DNA of 64,000 nucleotides from Methanomassiliicoccaceae archaeon COG_1 (GTDB lineage: Archaea; Thermoplasmatota; Thermoplasmata; Methanomassiliicoccales; Methanomethylophilaceae). The stretch spans positions 1-64,000 of the forward strand of contig JAQQTI010000003.1 in NCBI GenBank assembly GCA_028561875.1. The letters run 5' to 3'. The stretch's first letter is position 1. Each line of letters begins with the position of its first letter. Shown piece by piece: positions 22,794 through 31,653 of the stretch. The notes under the pieces are model-generated. The model searched no databases. It saw nothing but the letters and a program-made list of their open reading frames with translations, and had not been told where the DNA came from. Made by a program: the position numbers and the translations under genes.

Positions 22794-23230
22794 AATATCC
22801 CCCCGTGGTACTCGGCGCCGATTTCCTCGGCGAGGCCCTCCCACTTCACGATGAAGCGGTCGGCGAACTTCCTGACGATTCTCGCGGTGCCGGATACGTA
22901 ATCGACGTTGGCGCCAGACTCGATGTAGATCGAGTACACGCCGATGAGCCTGCAGAGCGGGAAGAGGAAGATGTCCGTCCAGCCCATGCCGGTGCTGATG
23001 AGCACGCCGGGCCTGTCGAAGAGGAGGCTTTTGGCCGCGCGCATCAGGCCCCAGAGGAACCCCGGGATGCTGTTCCACGGGGGCTCGATGAGCAGCAGGG
23101 GCTCGTCCATACCCCTGGTGCGCTCGCTGCGGTAGGTTATGAAGCGGTAGTCGTACGGGCCCCATGCGCCCCTGAGGTCGAGCATCTCCTGCAGATGCCC
23201 CCCCCAGCTACAAAGAAGCACGACCTTCAT
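22790..23230 (-). CDS. ALG14-like membrane-anchored glycosyltransferase subunit
   Basis: A 146-residue protein beginning MKVVLLCSWGGHLQEMLDL (the GGH loop of ALG14/EpsE), with DRPGVLISTGMGWTDIFLFPLCRLIG and YIESGANVDYVSGTARI as further family motifs. It recruits the ALG13-like catalytic partner to the membrane. I use the start at 23230: the AT-rich TCAAATACGG element about 25-35 nt upstream suggests a leaderless message; the frame is open to 23284. Confidence 0.85.
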   Translation of the reverse strand: MKVVLLCSWGGHLQEMLDLRGAWGPYDYRFITYRSERTRGMDEPLLLIEPPWNSIPGFLWGLMRAAKSLLFDRPGVLISTGMGWTDIFLFPLCRLIGVYSIYIESGANVDYVSGTARIVRKFADRFIVKWEGLAEEIGAEYHGGIF

Positions 23231-23317
23231 CGTTAAGGGGAAGAGCGTATCCGTATTTGACCTGAGCCCCTTGCCCGTGCGCATATTTAATACGAAGAGC
23301 GGCGTCTCGTCGGCAGG

Positions 23318-24325
23318 ATGCGGTTCAAGACAGACATGGTGGCGGTCGTAGCCGTCGCCCTGATGGCCGTGGTCATCGCCGGCGAGTATTTCACGTACGG
23401 GGCCGAGGTGGACCGCGGTAGCGATGCGGAGTGGGATGCCAGCTCTGTCAGATACAGCATATCCTCCGGCGGCTCAGACTTCTACTCCGCGGTGCTCATC
23501 GGTGCCGGCGCGTACAAAGTCCCGGAGCGCTTTTTCATCTACGTCGACGACACGTACAGCCAATTCTACGATGACGCCTGCGACCGCATGGAACGGGAGG
23601 GGGTGTCGCCCTACCGCATAAATCAGAGGGAGGCGGCGGAGCAGATCGAGAAGAACCTGGCCTTCCGCGGCATCCGTCACGTGAACACCATCAGCTCCGG
23701 AGGGCTCAGGCCCTTGCTCGAGTCAGGGTACGACTTCGGCCTCGTCGTGACGAGCTACGCCCTGCCCTCGTCGGTTTACGCGGGCTCCGCCGACGACCTC
23801 TTCGTGCAGTGGATAAAAGCCGGGGGGGCCGTCTACTGGCTCGGCTCCGAGATGGGTAGGTTCTATGTCGACGGGAAGCGCCTGGAGGAGGTGGCCGGGT
23901 CCGAGGAGCTCTTCTTCGGGAAGTCCGGGGTCATGTGCAGGGAGGACGAGACCGCCGACGAGAAGGTGGACGCGTTCACCGACGCGCTCAGGCTGAAGAA
24001 CACCGGCGCCCTCTTCGGGCTCCGCGGCGTGGGGCACGGTTTCGGGTACTCGTACGGCGGGTACTGCAGCGCCACGCTGCTGCGCTTCGGTGCCGGTATG
24101 ATCGGCGTGTTCTCCGGAGGGGATCAATACGAGCCCCTTGACGATCTGGGGCAGGTAATCGCCTCCGGCCTCACGTACGACAGCGAGTTGCTCGATTACC
24201 GGACGGGGAGCGTCGTCCGCGGGACGGTCCACGGCGAGATGGAATGCGGGTCTAAGGACGCCACGCTGTACATATTCATGGGCGGGACGTACCAGCACTA
24301 CGGGAAGAGGTACCATGCGGCTTGA
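23318..24325 (+). CDS. Membrane-anchored extracytoplasmic protein of unknown function
   Basis: A 335-residue protein with one N-terminal helix (about residues 7-24, MVAVVAVALMAVVIAGEYF), probably an uncleaved anchor, followed by a soluble domain with no motif I recognise. The internal segments YDFGLVVTSYALPSSVYAGSADDL and FVQWIKAGGAVYWLGSEMG resemble the Rossmann-like folds of GATase/DUF4350-type domains, but this is only an impression. The start follows a TATA box (CATATTTAATACG, 23281-23293). The next gene overlaps it by 11 nt and encodes a multi-helix GT-C protein, so the two probably work together outside the cell membrane. Confidence 0.7.
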   Translation: MRFKTDMVAVVAVALMAVVIAGEYFTYGAEVDRGSDAEWDASSVRYSISSGGSDFYSAVLIGAGAYKVPERFFIYVDDTYSQFYDDACDRMEREGVSPYRINQREAAEQIEKNLAFRGIRHVNTISSGGLRPLLESGYDFGLVVTSYALPSSVYAGSADDLFVQWIKAGGAVYWLGSEMGRFYVDGKRLEEVAGSEELFFGKSGVMCREDETADEKVDAFTDALRLKNTGALFGLRGVGHGFGYSYGGYCSATLLRFGAGMIGVFSGGDQYEPLDDLGQVIASGLTYDSELLDYRTGSVVRGTVHGEMECGSKDATLYIFMGGTYQHYGKRYHAA

Positions 24326-25850
24326 CCGTATCAAGGCCCCCGGTTGGTACGTCGGCCTAAAGGGCCGCCTCGGCGAGTTCAAGCATACGCTCGCCGCGGT
24401 CATCGTCATAGGGCTCGTCCTCAGGTTCGCAATCATGGCCCTCGCCATGGTGTACGACTCCGACTACTGGGCGCTGGTGGTCCGGAACATCAACGCCGGC
24501 GAGGGGCTGTACGGGCTCGACGGCTACTTCTACTCGCCGGTGTGGGGTTACGTCCTGGGCTTCATCAACGGGTTCCAGAACGCGTTCTTGGACATCGGCG
24601 AGGCGGCGCGGAGGGTGGCCGAGGTCGCGTACTTCGAGGGCGGCCCGCATCAGACCACGGCGACAATCACGTCGCTCGCCTTCAACTACCTCACGAAAAT
24701 CCCGCTCGTCATGTGCGACCTGGTCCTCGCATGGCTTTCCTACGTTCTTGTCATCGACCTCGGGCGGGGGAAGAGGCGCGCCACCTACGCCTTCGCCCTC
24801 GTGTTCCTCTCCGCGACGGTCATCGGCTCGACGGCAATCATCGGCATGCCCGACACGATCTCCGCGGTCTTCATGATGCTCTCAATCGTGCTCGTGATCC
24901 GCGGTAGGGCATTCTCCGGCGGGGCCTGCCTGATGACCGCGGTGCTGACCAAGTTCTTCCCCGTGTTCGTCCTCTTCACTATCGGCGGCTACATCCTCGC
25001 CAAGCACAAGGGGGATCGTGCGGATATGACGAGGGAGGTGGGCCTGGCAATCGCCGGAGCCGTCGCCGTCGCCGTCATCCTGCTCATCCCGCAGATCCTG
25101 GAGGGCACCGTAGGAGACTGCTTCAGGTTCATCACCGACCGCATCGGGTTCTCGTGGGGCTCGTCCATCAAGAGCATGCTGGTCGGGGCGTTCCGCATAC
25201 TGGCCTACACCGTGGTCCTCATCGTGTCATTCCTAGTCGGCAAGCTTGTGTACAAGAGCTCCGCGGAGGATCTGGATATCAATTTCGTGAAGTACTCGCT
25301 GATAATGGTCTCACTCTGCATGCTGTTCCCGCCGGCGACGCAGTACCTCGTGGTCGTCATCCCGTTGCTCGCGTGCTACGCCGCCATCGCGAAGCCGAAG
25401 CTGGTGCTCTGTTGGTGGATCCTGTCAATCGGCGCGATGATCTTACTCACCGTCTCGCTGTGCACCAATCTGTTGCCGGTCGCCGTCTACACAGGCTGGA
25501 TTGACGTGAGTTCGCTCACGCATTACTATGACGTTTGGAACGCGGGCGCCGGGCCGTTCACGCCGTGGAACATGCAGTTCATACTCGGCAGCACGGTGCA
25601 GTACGTCGGAGTGGTGGCGATTTTCGTCGTCCTGTTCAACAGGAGGCTAATGGGGTACCTCACCAGGATGGTCGAGGCGAGGAAACCGGCGGGGCCTGCC
25701 CGATCGGAGTTTCTTCGTCGAGTCGATGCGGTCCCACACGCTCATGTTGTCACCGCCTTCCGCGACATGCTTCCGCGCCTGTCTGCGGCACCTCAGCTCG
25801 AGCATGATGTTCTGGACCAGCCAGATCGGGTGTGGGGGAAGCTCCCGTAG
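24315..25850 (+). CDS. GT-C fold multi-pass glycosyltransferase
   Basis: Up to 511 residues with about 10-11 hydrophobic helices. The first extracytoplasmic loop contains VYDSDYWALVVRNINAGEGLY, with an Asp pair in the place of the GT-C catalytic motif. Such enzymes transfer mannose or other hexoses from lipid-phosphate donors. The gene is coupled to the preceding one. The last about 60 codons run antisense through the end of the convergent GT2 gene and look unnatural; the real end is probably near NRRLMGYLTRMVEARK (about 25685). The frame ends at TAG (25848-25850). Confidence 0.75.
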   Translation: MRLDRIKAPGWYVGLKGRLGEFKHTLAAVIVIGLVLRFAIMALAMVYDSDYWALVVRNINAGEGLYGLDGYFYSPVWGYVLGFINGFQNAFLDIGEAARRVAEVAYFEGGPHQTTATITSLAFNYLTKIPLVMCDLVLAWLSYVLVIDLGRGKRRATYAFALVFLSATVIGSTAIIGMPDTISAVFMMLSIVLVIRGRAFSGGACLMTAVLTKFFPVFVLFTIGGYILAKHKGDRADMTREVGLAIAGAVAVAVILLIPQILEGTVGDCFRFITDRIGFSWGSSIKSMLVGAFRILAYTVVLIVSFLVGKLVYKSSAEDLDINFVKYSLIMVSLCMLFPPATQYLVVVIPLLACYAAIAKPKLVLCWWILSIGAMILLTVSLCTNLLPVAVYTGWIDVSSLTHYYDVWNAGAGPFTPWNMQFILGSTVQYVGVVAIFVVLFNRRLMGYLTRMVEARKPAGPARSEFLRRVDAVPHAHVVTAFRDMLPRLSAAPQLEHDVLDQPDRVWGKLP

Positions 25851-26591
25851 GAGCCTGAACATGGCCTTCGCGAGGTACTTCCTGTTCCATGTGGGGATGT
25901 CGTAGTCGTACATCTTCTTCATCGTGCACTCGCCGATGTTCACGCGGAGTCTCTGCTTCTCGAAATCCCCGAGGGTCTCCGGGCCGTGATTGAGGATGAT
26001 GCTGTCGGGCACGTAGACGCACCTGTAGCCGGCGCGCTCGAGTCCCATTCTGATGATGTCCTCGTCGGACTGCATGTCAGTGGAGAGGCGGGTGCCGATG
26101 TCGCGGAAGGCGATTAGCTCGCCGATCTTGGGGTAGATTGTCGCGAGGCTGTGGTGCAGAGACCATACCATGTGCACGCCGTACCCGACCCGGTCGTCCA
26201 TGGGGTTGGTGGGTACTGGGCGTCCGCCGGTGATGCCGACCTGCGGGTCGCGGAAGGGCTCCACGAGCTTCTGCAGGGATTCGTCGCTCCCGAAGACGTT
26301 GTCGGCGTTGAGCATGACGACGATGTCGCAGGTCTTGCTGTCGAGGTAGCAGTTGATGGCGGAGTTCTTGCCCTCCCTCTTCTCCTGCCTGATGAGGCGG
26401 AGGTTCGGGTGCGTTCCGGCGAGGCCCATGACGATGTCGTCGGTGCCGTCGTCGCTGCCGCTCGATACCACGATGACCTCCTTTACGGAGATCCCCGAGA
26501 GCTTCTGCGCGTAGATGGACTCGATCGACTTCCCGATGATTTGCGCCTCGTTGTAGGCGCATATGCCGACCGTAACCTCAATGTCCGACAT
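25647..26591 (-). CDS. GT2 family glycosyltransferase
   Basis: A 314-residue GT-A glycosyltransferase: VTVGICAYNEAQIIGKSIESI, VVSSGSDDGTDDIV, MLNADNVFG (the DxD-like site) and TDMQSDEDIIRMG. The C-terminal about 20 residues (after STKKL) are read through sequence antisense to the GT-C gene and may not be genuine. An archaeal promoter (ATTTTATAATGG on the minus strand, 26615-26626) precedes the ATG by about 25-30 nt, fitting a leaderless message. Confidence 0.85.
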   Translation of the reverse strand: MSDIEVTVGICAYNEAQIIGKSIESIYAQKLSGISVKEVIVVSSGSDDGTDDIVMGLAGTHPNLRLIRQEKREGKNSAINCYLDSKTCDIVVMLNADNVFGSDESLQKLVEPFRDPQVGITGGRPVPTNPMDDRVGYGVHMVWSLHHSLATIYPKIGELIAFRDIGTRLSTDMQSDEDIIRMGLERAGYRCVYVPDSIILNHGPETLGDFEKQRLRVNIGECTMKKMYDYDIPTWNRKYLAKAMFRLLRELPPHPIWLVQNIMLELRCRRQARKHVAEGGDNMSVWDRIDSTKKLRSGRPRRFPRLDHPGEVPH

Positions 26592-26720
26592 ATGATCAGT
26601 TTCGGCATCCTTTAACCATTATAAAATATTGCGAAGAGGCGATTCCCGCGTCTGGTACTATGATGTTCGGTGCATCGTCCGGCAGAAACTTCATTATGCG
26701 CGCGGTGCATCACACGCCGT

Positions 26721-27425
26721 ATGAGCGAGCTCAGGCCGTGGGAGCTGAAGAGGCCCGCTTCCGCTACGGCGGTCGACAGTCTCGCACGGGGGGGCATGGT
26801 CCTAGGGCTGGGGACCGGCAACGCCGCGAACTATGCCGTGGACCGCATCGCGGAGATGGCGGCAGCGGGCGCGTCCTTCGAGTGTGTAGCGTCATCGGTC
26901 GCCACCGAGGGGTATGCGCGTTCGAGGGGGCTAGACTTGGTGGACATCGATTCCGTCGATCGCGTCGACGTCACCTTCGACGGGGCGGACGAGGTCGACC
27001 CCGAACTGAACATGGTGAAGGGACTCGGCGGCGCGCTGCTCCGCGAGAAGATCCTCGCCTCAATCTCGGATGTCGAGGCGATAATCGTCGACGACATTAA
27101 GCTCGTGAGCCACCTGGGCACGAGGGCCCCCCTCCCCGTGGAGATCTGCAGGTACGGCCATTCGCGCACGGTGGAGAGGCTCCGTGCGCTGGGGTGCAAG
27201 CCCGCACTCAGGATGGGAGGCGGCGGGGTGTTCGTCACCGACGGCGGGAACCTGATATGCGACTGCCTCTTCGGCGGTATAAGCGATCCGGAGGGGATGC
27301 AATCGGAGATTGACCGCATCCCCGGCGTCGTGGAATGTGGCTTGTTCGTCGGCATGGCCGACAGCGTGTTCGTGTTCCATCCCGACGGGGCGCGGGTCGA
27401 GAGGATCGACCGGATCAGAGATTGA
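26721..27425 (+). CDS. rpiA: Ribose-5-phosphate isomerase A
   Basis: A 234-residue RpiA beginning MSELRPWELKRPASATAVDSL. Hallmarks: GMVLGLGTGNAANYAVDRI (phosphate loop), DVTFDGADEVDPELNMVKGLGGALLREK (catalytic Asp/Glu and Lys region) and GGGGVFVTDGGNLICD. It interconverts ribose 5-phosphate and ribulose 5-phosphate. The start at 26721 gives the normal length and follows a TATA-like TTCATTATG at about 26691. Its place in the glycan locus fits supply of pentose phosphate and sedoheptulose 7-phosphate for the heptose and alditol branches. Confidence 0.93.
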   Translation: MSELRPWELKRPASATAVDSLARGGMVLGLGTGNAANYAVDRIAEMAAAGASFECVASSVATEGYARSRGLDLVDIDSVDRVDVTFDGADEVDPELNMVKGLGGALLREKILASISDVEAIIVDDIKLVSHLGTRAPLPVEICRYGHSRTVERLRALGCKPALRMGGGGVFVTDGGNLICDCLFGGISDPEGMQSEIDRIPGVVECGLFVGMADSVFVFHPDGARVERIDRIRD

Positions 27426-28131
27426 AGAGCTGGTCCTCCGAGAACTCCATCAGCGATTCGCAGAGTGGGATGTCCTCCTGCTTCGTGACCTTGATGTTGT
27501 TGGCGAACCCCTTCGAGAAGTAGACGCGGCGGCCGTAGTGGATGGCCAGGAGGTCGGCGTAGATGAAGTCGTGCCGGTCCTCGGACTCCGCCCTGTCGTA
27601 GAGGGAGAGGAGGTCGTTGTATCCGTAGGCCTGAGGCGTCTGCACGCGCATGAGGCTGTTCCTGTCGAGCTCTTTCACGCCGGAGAGCTGGTCCTCGGTG
27701 TATATGATGGTCTCGTAGCAGGGGATGGCGAGGGACGCGTTGCCGTGCTCCCTAGCGACCCTCATCATCTCGTCGATGGCGGCCTGCGGGAGTATGGGGC
27801 GTGCGGCGTCATGGATGATGACGTAGTCCCCCTCCCCCAGCCTCCCCCTGAGGAAGAACATCCCGTTGCGGGTCGAGTCGTGGGAGGTCTCCCCTCCGGG
27901 CACGATGGCCTCGACCTTATCGAGGCCGTACTCCGCGACTATTCCCTCCAGGCGGCCGATCCAATCTTCGACGCACACCACGACGACGGCGTCAACGTTG
28001 GAGTTCCGCTGGAAGTTCTCGATGGTGTGCGCGATGATCGGCTTCCCTCTGATTTCCAGGAACTGCTTGGGGCGGTCGGCGCCCATCCTCTTGCCGACCC
28101 CGCCCGCGAGGATGACCGCGGTGGTGTTCAT
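27415..28131 (-). CDS. IspD/TarI-like cytidylyltransferase
   Basis: A 238-residue nucleotidyltransferase: VILAGGVGKRMGADRPKQFLEI, VIIHDAARPILP, RVQTPQAYGYNDLL. The IspD/TarI family makes CDP-methylerythritol or CDP-ribitol. Archaea use the mevalonate route, so a role in polymer decoration (CDP-ribitol or a related CDP-alcohol) is more likely, especially beside two LicD genes. The start overlaps the stop of the upstream aminotransferase (ATGA), so the two are co-translated. Confidence 0.85.
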   Translation of the reverse strand: MNTTAVILAGGVGKRMGADRPKQFLEIRGKPIIAHTIENFQRNSNVDAVVVVCVEDWIGRLEGIVAEYGLDKVEAIVPGGETSHDSTRNGMFFLRGRLGEGDYVIIHDAARPILPQAAIDEMMRVAREHGNASLAIPCYETIIYTEDQLSGVKELDRNSLMRVQTPQAYGYNDLLSLYDRAESEDRHDFIYADLLAIHYGRRVYFSKGFANNIKVTKQEDIPLCESLMEFSEDQLFNL

Positions 28132-29195
28132 GCATCGGTCTCCGTGTCAATCTCCGCGAGGGCGTCGGTGAAAGCCCTCATGTACCGAACGCCGCAGACG
28201 GAGAGACGCAGGTAGCCCTCGAGGGGGCCGGAGCCGCAGAGGATCAGGATGTTCCTCCTACGGAGCTCGGAGGTCACGTACTCCGCGGTGCGGTGCTTCG
28301 TCCGCAGGCAGACGAAACATCCGCTGCTGGGTATGGTCTCGTAGTCGTGGTCATTGAGCCACCCGAGGACGTAGTCGCGGCCCTCGGCGAACGTCCGGGA
28401 CTGCTCCTCCACGAGCCTGTCGTGGTGGTCGACGATGGCCTCGCCGAACCTCAGGGTGACCGCGCTTATGGTGTAGTGCGGCCTCCAGTTGCTTATGTGA
28501 TGGATGTTCTCCCTGCAGGAGATTACCGCGCCCAGCCTCAGGCCGGTGATGGCAAGCATCTTCGAGAACGTCCTAAGCACCGCGAGGTTATCGTATCTCT
28601 TCACGAGTCCCACCGAGGTGCCCTCGTAGAAGTAGTGGTAGGCCTCGTCGACGATCACCAACGCGCCGTACTCCTCGGCCTTCTTGATGACGGAGACAAT
28701 CTCCTCCTCGCTGTACACGTTGCCGATGGGCATGTTGGGGTTCACGAGGACGACGATGCTCGTCCTTTCGCCGATGGCATCGAGGATGTCGCCGATGTCC
28801 ATCCTGAATCCGCCCCTGTAGGGAACAGGTCTGGCGTTGAGCCCGTTGAGGCTTGCGAACACGCCGTACATGTTGAAGGTGGGGTTCACGAAGACAATGT
28901 CCTTGCCGGGCTCGCCAAAGACCTTCACGAGGTAGCCCATGCCGACGAGGCTGCCGTCGGTGAGGCAGACGTTCTCCTCTCCCAGGCCGAGGAGCTTGGC
29001 GTACTTGCGGTGGAGGGGCCCCTCCTCGGGGTACATCGAGAGCGTCGCGGGGGTGATCTGCGACATGGCCTCGTCGAAGAGCCATTCTGGCACCCCGTCG
29101 GGGTTCTCGTTCTGGTCCAGCCTTACGAACGGCGCCCTGCCTTCCGGCTGGCTCTTGCGGAATGTCCTTTTAACATTGGGATCGACGTACAGCAT
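28128..29195 (-). CDS. HisC/CobD-like PLP-dependent aminotransferase
   Basis: A 355-residue fold-type I aminotransferase: RLDQNENPDGVPEWLFDEAM (the histidinol-phosphate aminotransferase N-terminal motif), VLVNPNMPIGNVYSEEE, DEAYHYFYEG, the PLP lysine in RTFSKMLAITGLRLG, and the C-terminal SVCGVRYM. In family terms it could be histidinol-phosphate aminotransferase or threonine-phosphate decarboxylase. Coupling to a CDP-alcohol-type cytidylyltransferase suggests that it makes an amino-alcohol phosphate or similar precursor for LicD decoration (inference). Start ATG at 29195. Confidence 0.8.
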   Translation of the reverse strand: MLYVDPNVKRTFRKSQPEGRAPFVRLDQNENPDGVPEWLFDEAMSQITPATLSMYPEEGPLHRKYAKLLGLGEENVCLTDGSLVGMGYLVKVFGEPGKDIVFVNPTFNMYGVFASLNGLNARPVPYRGGFRMDIGDILDAIGERTSIVVLVNPNMPIGNVYSEEEIVSVIKKAEEYGALVIVDEAYHYFYEGTSVGLVKRYDNLAVLRTFSKMLAITGLRLGAVISCRENIHHISNWRPHYTISAVTLRFGEAIVDHHDRLVEEQSRTFAEGRDYVLGWLNDHDYETIPSSGCFVCLRTKHRTAEYVTSELRRRNILILCGSGPLEGYLRLSVCGVRYMRAFTDALAEIDTETDA

Positions 29196-29303
29196 CTCAA
29201 GCCTCTGGGTAGGGTGTTGGCGAATGCAAACCATATAGTAGATATATACTCTTTGACCGCCTGGGCTGGGACCACGAACGGCAGGCAACGTGAGCTTCTG
29301 GAG

Positions 29304-30161
29304 ATGTACAAGGACCTGACGGGCGCCCTCGACAGGCACGGCATAGTGCACTATGCCGTCTACGGCACCGCGATAGGCGCTTTGCGCCACCGCGGTTTCA
29401 TCCCCTGGGACGACGACCTGGACATCGCCGTCTGGGAGGAAGACCTGCCGGCAATAGAAGAGGCCGTCAAATCCGAATTGGATCCTTCGAAATACTTCTA
29501 TCACCGCCCCCTCGGGGACACCCATCCGCACCTGGTCTACCGCGGGCCCGGTTTCGAGCTGGCTCTGAGGGACGGTACCGCTCCGTTCATAGACATATTC
29601 CCGATCATCAGATACCCGCAAGGGAGGGCGAGGAGGTTCTTCGCGTTCTTCGCCGCTTGGGGGATTCACATAACGCTCACCACCCTCGACCTCATGGGCT
29701 CGCTCCGCGGATACAGGGCGATGCTGACGGCCCCCGACTCGCTGAAGCGCGTCCTGTCCATGCTGCCCGAGCCAAACACCGACTGCACGGCGGTGCTCAC
29801 CACGAAATTTCACAGCGAGCTGTTTCCGCGGGGGTGGTACGGGGAGCCGAGGAGGATACCGTTCGAGGATACCGAAACGCCGATACCGGCGGAAGCTGAC
29901 CGCATGCTGACCACCGAGTTCGGCGATTACATGACGCCACCGCTCGAGGACCAGCGCACGGGGTGCCGCGGGTTCCCGCTGAACATCTACAAGGACTACC
30001 TGCTGGAGGCCAAGCCGGAAGGCAGGCGTAAAACCCGAGGGCGAATCATTGAAGTTCAGCTTCCAGCACATCCTGGAGACGAGGGGCCTCACGACCCTGG
30101 CCGTGATACTCGTGCTCCTGACCTCGCTGCGTATATTCGACAACAGCTTCTGGCTCGATGA
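29304..30161 (+). CDS. LicD family phosphotransferase 2
   Basis: Up to 285 residues with the LicD signature GTAIGALRHRGFIPWDDDLDI and the C-terminal FGDYMTPP. I use the ATG at 29304; TTG at 29253 is in frame but lies almost on the TATA-like GATATATAC (29241-29249). The last about 45 codons overlap the next gene and look foreign to the family, so the original stop was probably near 30030. It is transcribed divergently from the aminotransferase-cytidylyltransferase pair that may make its donor. Confidence 0.85.
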   Translation: MYKDLTGALDRHGIVHYAVYGTAIGALRHRGFIPWDDDLDIAVWEEDLPAIEEAVKSELDPSKYFYHRPLGDTHPHLVYRGPGFELALRDGTAPFIDIFPIIRYPQGRARRFFAFFAAWGIHITLTTLDLMGSLRGYRAMLTAPDSLKRVLSMLPEPNTDCTAVLTTKFHSELFPRGWYGEPRRIPFEDTETPIPAEADRMLTTEFGDYMTPPLEDQRTGCRGFPLNIYKDYLLEAKPEGRRKTRGRIIEVQLPAHPGDEGPHDPGRDTRAPDLAAYIRQQLLAR

Positions 30162-31653
30162 GTGTTACTCCATCCTTGCCACCGACAAGTCGTACTCCGA
30201 GATCATAGAGTACCTCAGGAACAGCGACCTCCACCCGCCGCTGTACTACTTCTTCGCCAAGGCGATGGCCGACGTCTTCGGGCACACGCCGTTGGTTTTC
30301 CACCTCACATCGTTCATACCGTACCTGCTGACCATCATCGCTTGCCTGACGCTGGTCAGGGAAAGGTTCGGGAACGCGACGGCGCTCATCGTCATGCTCT
30401 GCGCCTCCGTCCTGCCCGCGGCATACGTCTTCGCTGTGGAGGTGCGCATGTACGAATGGGGGATGTTCTTCACGCTTCTCTGCCTAATCCACGCGCACGG
30501 CGTGATCAACGTCGGGGGGCGGCCCGGTTACCGCGACGCTCTGCTGCTGGGCCTGTACGCGGTGCTCGCGTCCTACACCCATTTCTACTGCATCGTGTCT
30601 GCCGCCATGATCGTGCTCGCCCTTCTTGTCGCGGGATTCCTGTGGAAGAGGGAAGTCGTCAGGCGCTCGCTGCTGGGCCTGGCGGTCTTCCTGGCGGGGT
30701 GCTCGCCGATGTTATTCATGGGCCTGTCGATGCTCGGGGACGTCCCCGACTCGTTCTGGATCACCTCGGTGCCCGACGTTTTCCAGATGCTCGGGTACGT
30801 GTTCGGTTCCAGGGAGGAACTGCTCCTCGCTCCGGCGTTCTTCTTCCTGGCCATAGTGCTGATCGCCCTCTACGGCGAATTCGGCAGGGGGGACCTGATC
30901 CGCAGAGGGATGCTCGACCGCCCGGAAGGGGAGGAGAGGCCGACGGGGGACGGGATGTTCCTCATGGTCTGCGCCTTCTGCGTGTTCGGGACGATAATCG
31001 TCGGCTACGCCGCGTCCATCGTCATCCGTCCTCTGTTCACCTTCCGGTACCTCTACCCTGCGACGGTCGCAGCCTGGCTCATGCTCGGAATGGCCATCTT
31101 CAAATTCAAGGTGGGCATGAGGCTCCTAAAAATCGTGGTGTGCGTCCTCATCGTGTTTTTCGCCCCCGCCTATGCGTATTTCGCCGTGGACGACTACAGG
31201 GGCGCCGTCGAGACGGACGAGACTCTGAAGGCCACCCGCGGCATATCCGAGGGGGACCACATAATCACCGACGCCCTCAAATGGCCGGAGGTCCAGTACT
31301 ATTACCCGGGGACCACGTACGACGTGTTCATGTGGAAACCGTTCTCGCCGGACATGCTGGATCCTGGGGCCCAGAACTGGCTCATCCTGGAGAGGGGGAT
31401 GGACGAGCGGATGGGGAAGAGGCTCTCCGATGCGGGATACGGCTACGAGCCGGTCCACGAGGGCGGCAGCCTGGCTAAGTATCCGGTCAACGTCTACAGG
31501 CTCGTGCCGTACCGACGGTGCGGGGGTTTCCGCCTAGTTTATCTAAGACCTATCGGTTCGGGCATGCGATGGCTTTTCTTCGCGGTCTCATCGGCAGGGT
31601 GTTCTACGGAGCACACGGGGAGCCCATGCGCTACCTGTTCTTCGGGGCGATGA
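30049..31653 (+). CDS. GT39/PMT-like multi-pass glycosyltransferase
   Basis: Up to 534 residues, about 10-11 helices, TTG start. The first loop has FWLDECYSILA (acidic catalytic motif of GT-C proteins of the ArnT/PMT type), followed by DLHPPLYYFF, the usual second motif. It probably transfers a sugar from a polyprenyl-phosphate donor to an extracytoplasmic acceptor. The last about 45 residues after VNVYRLVP overlap the GtrA gene in another frame and are probably not native; the original end would be near 31515. Confidence 0.8.
   Translation: MKFSFQHILETRGLTTLAVILVLLTSLRIFDNSFWLDECYSILATDKSYSEIIEYLRNSDLHPPLYYFFAKAMADVFGHTPLVFHLTSFIPYLLTIIACLTLVRERFGNATALIVMLCASVLPAAYVFAVEVRMYEWGMFFTLLCLIHAHGVINVGGRPGYRDALLLGLYAVLASYTHFYCIVSAAMIVLALLVAGFLWKREVVRRSLLGLAVFLAGCSPMLFMGLSMLGDVPDSFWITSVPDVFQMLGYVFGSREELLLAPAFFFLAIVLIALYGEFGRGDLIRRGMLDRPEGEERPTGDGMFLMVCAFCVFGTIIVGYAASIVIRPLFTFRYLYPATVAAWLMLGMAIFKFKVGMRLLKIVVCVLIVFFAPAYAYFAVDDYRGAVETDETLKATRGISEGDHIITDALKWPEVQYYYPGTTYDVFMWKPFSPDMLDPGAQNWLILERGMDERMGKRLSDAGYGYEPVHEGGSLAKYPVNVYRLVPYRRCGGFRLVYLRPIGSGMRWLFFAVSSAGCSTEHTGSPCATCSSGR

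Noticed and set aside
28293-29300. Long plus-strand N-terminal extension of the second LicD protein
   Set aside because: It is the complement of the aminotransferase gene; LicD homology begins only near 29270.
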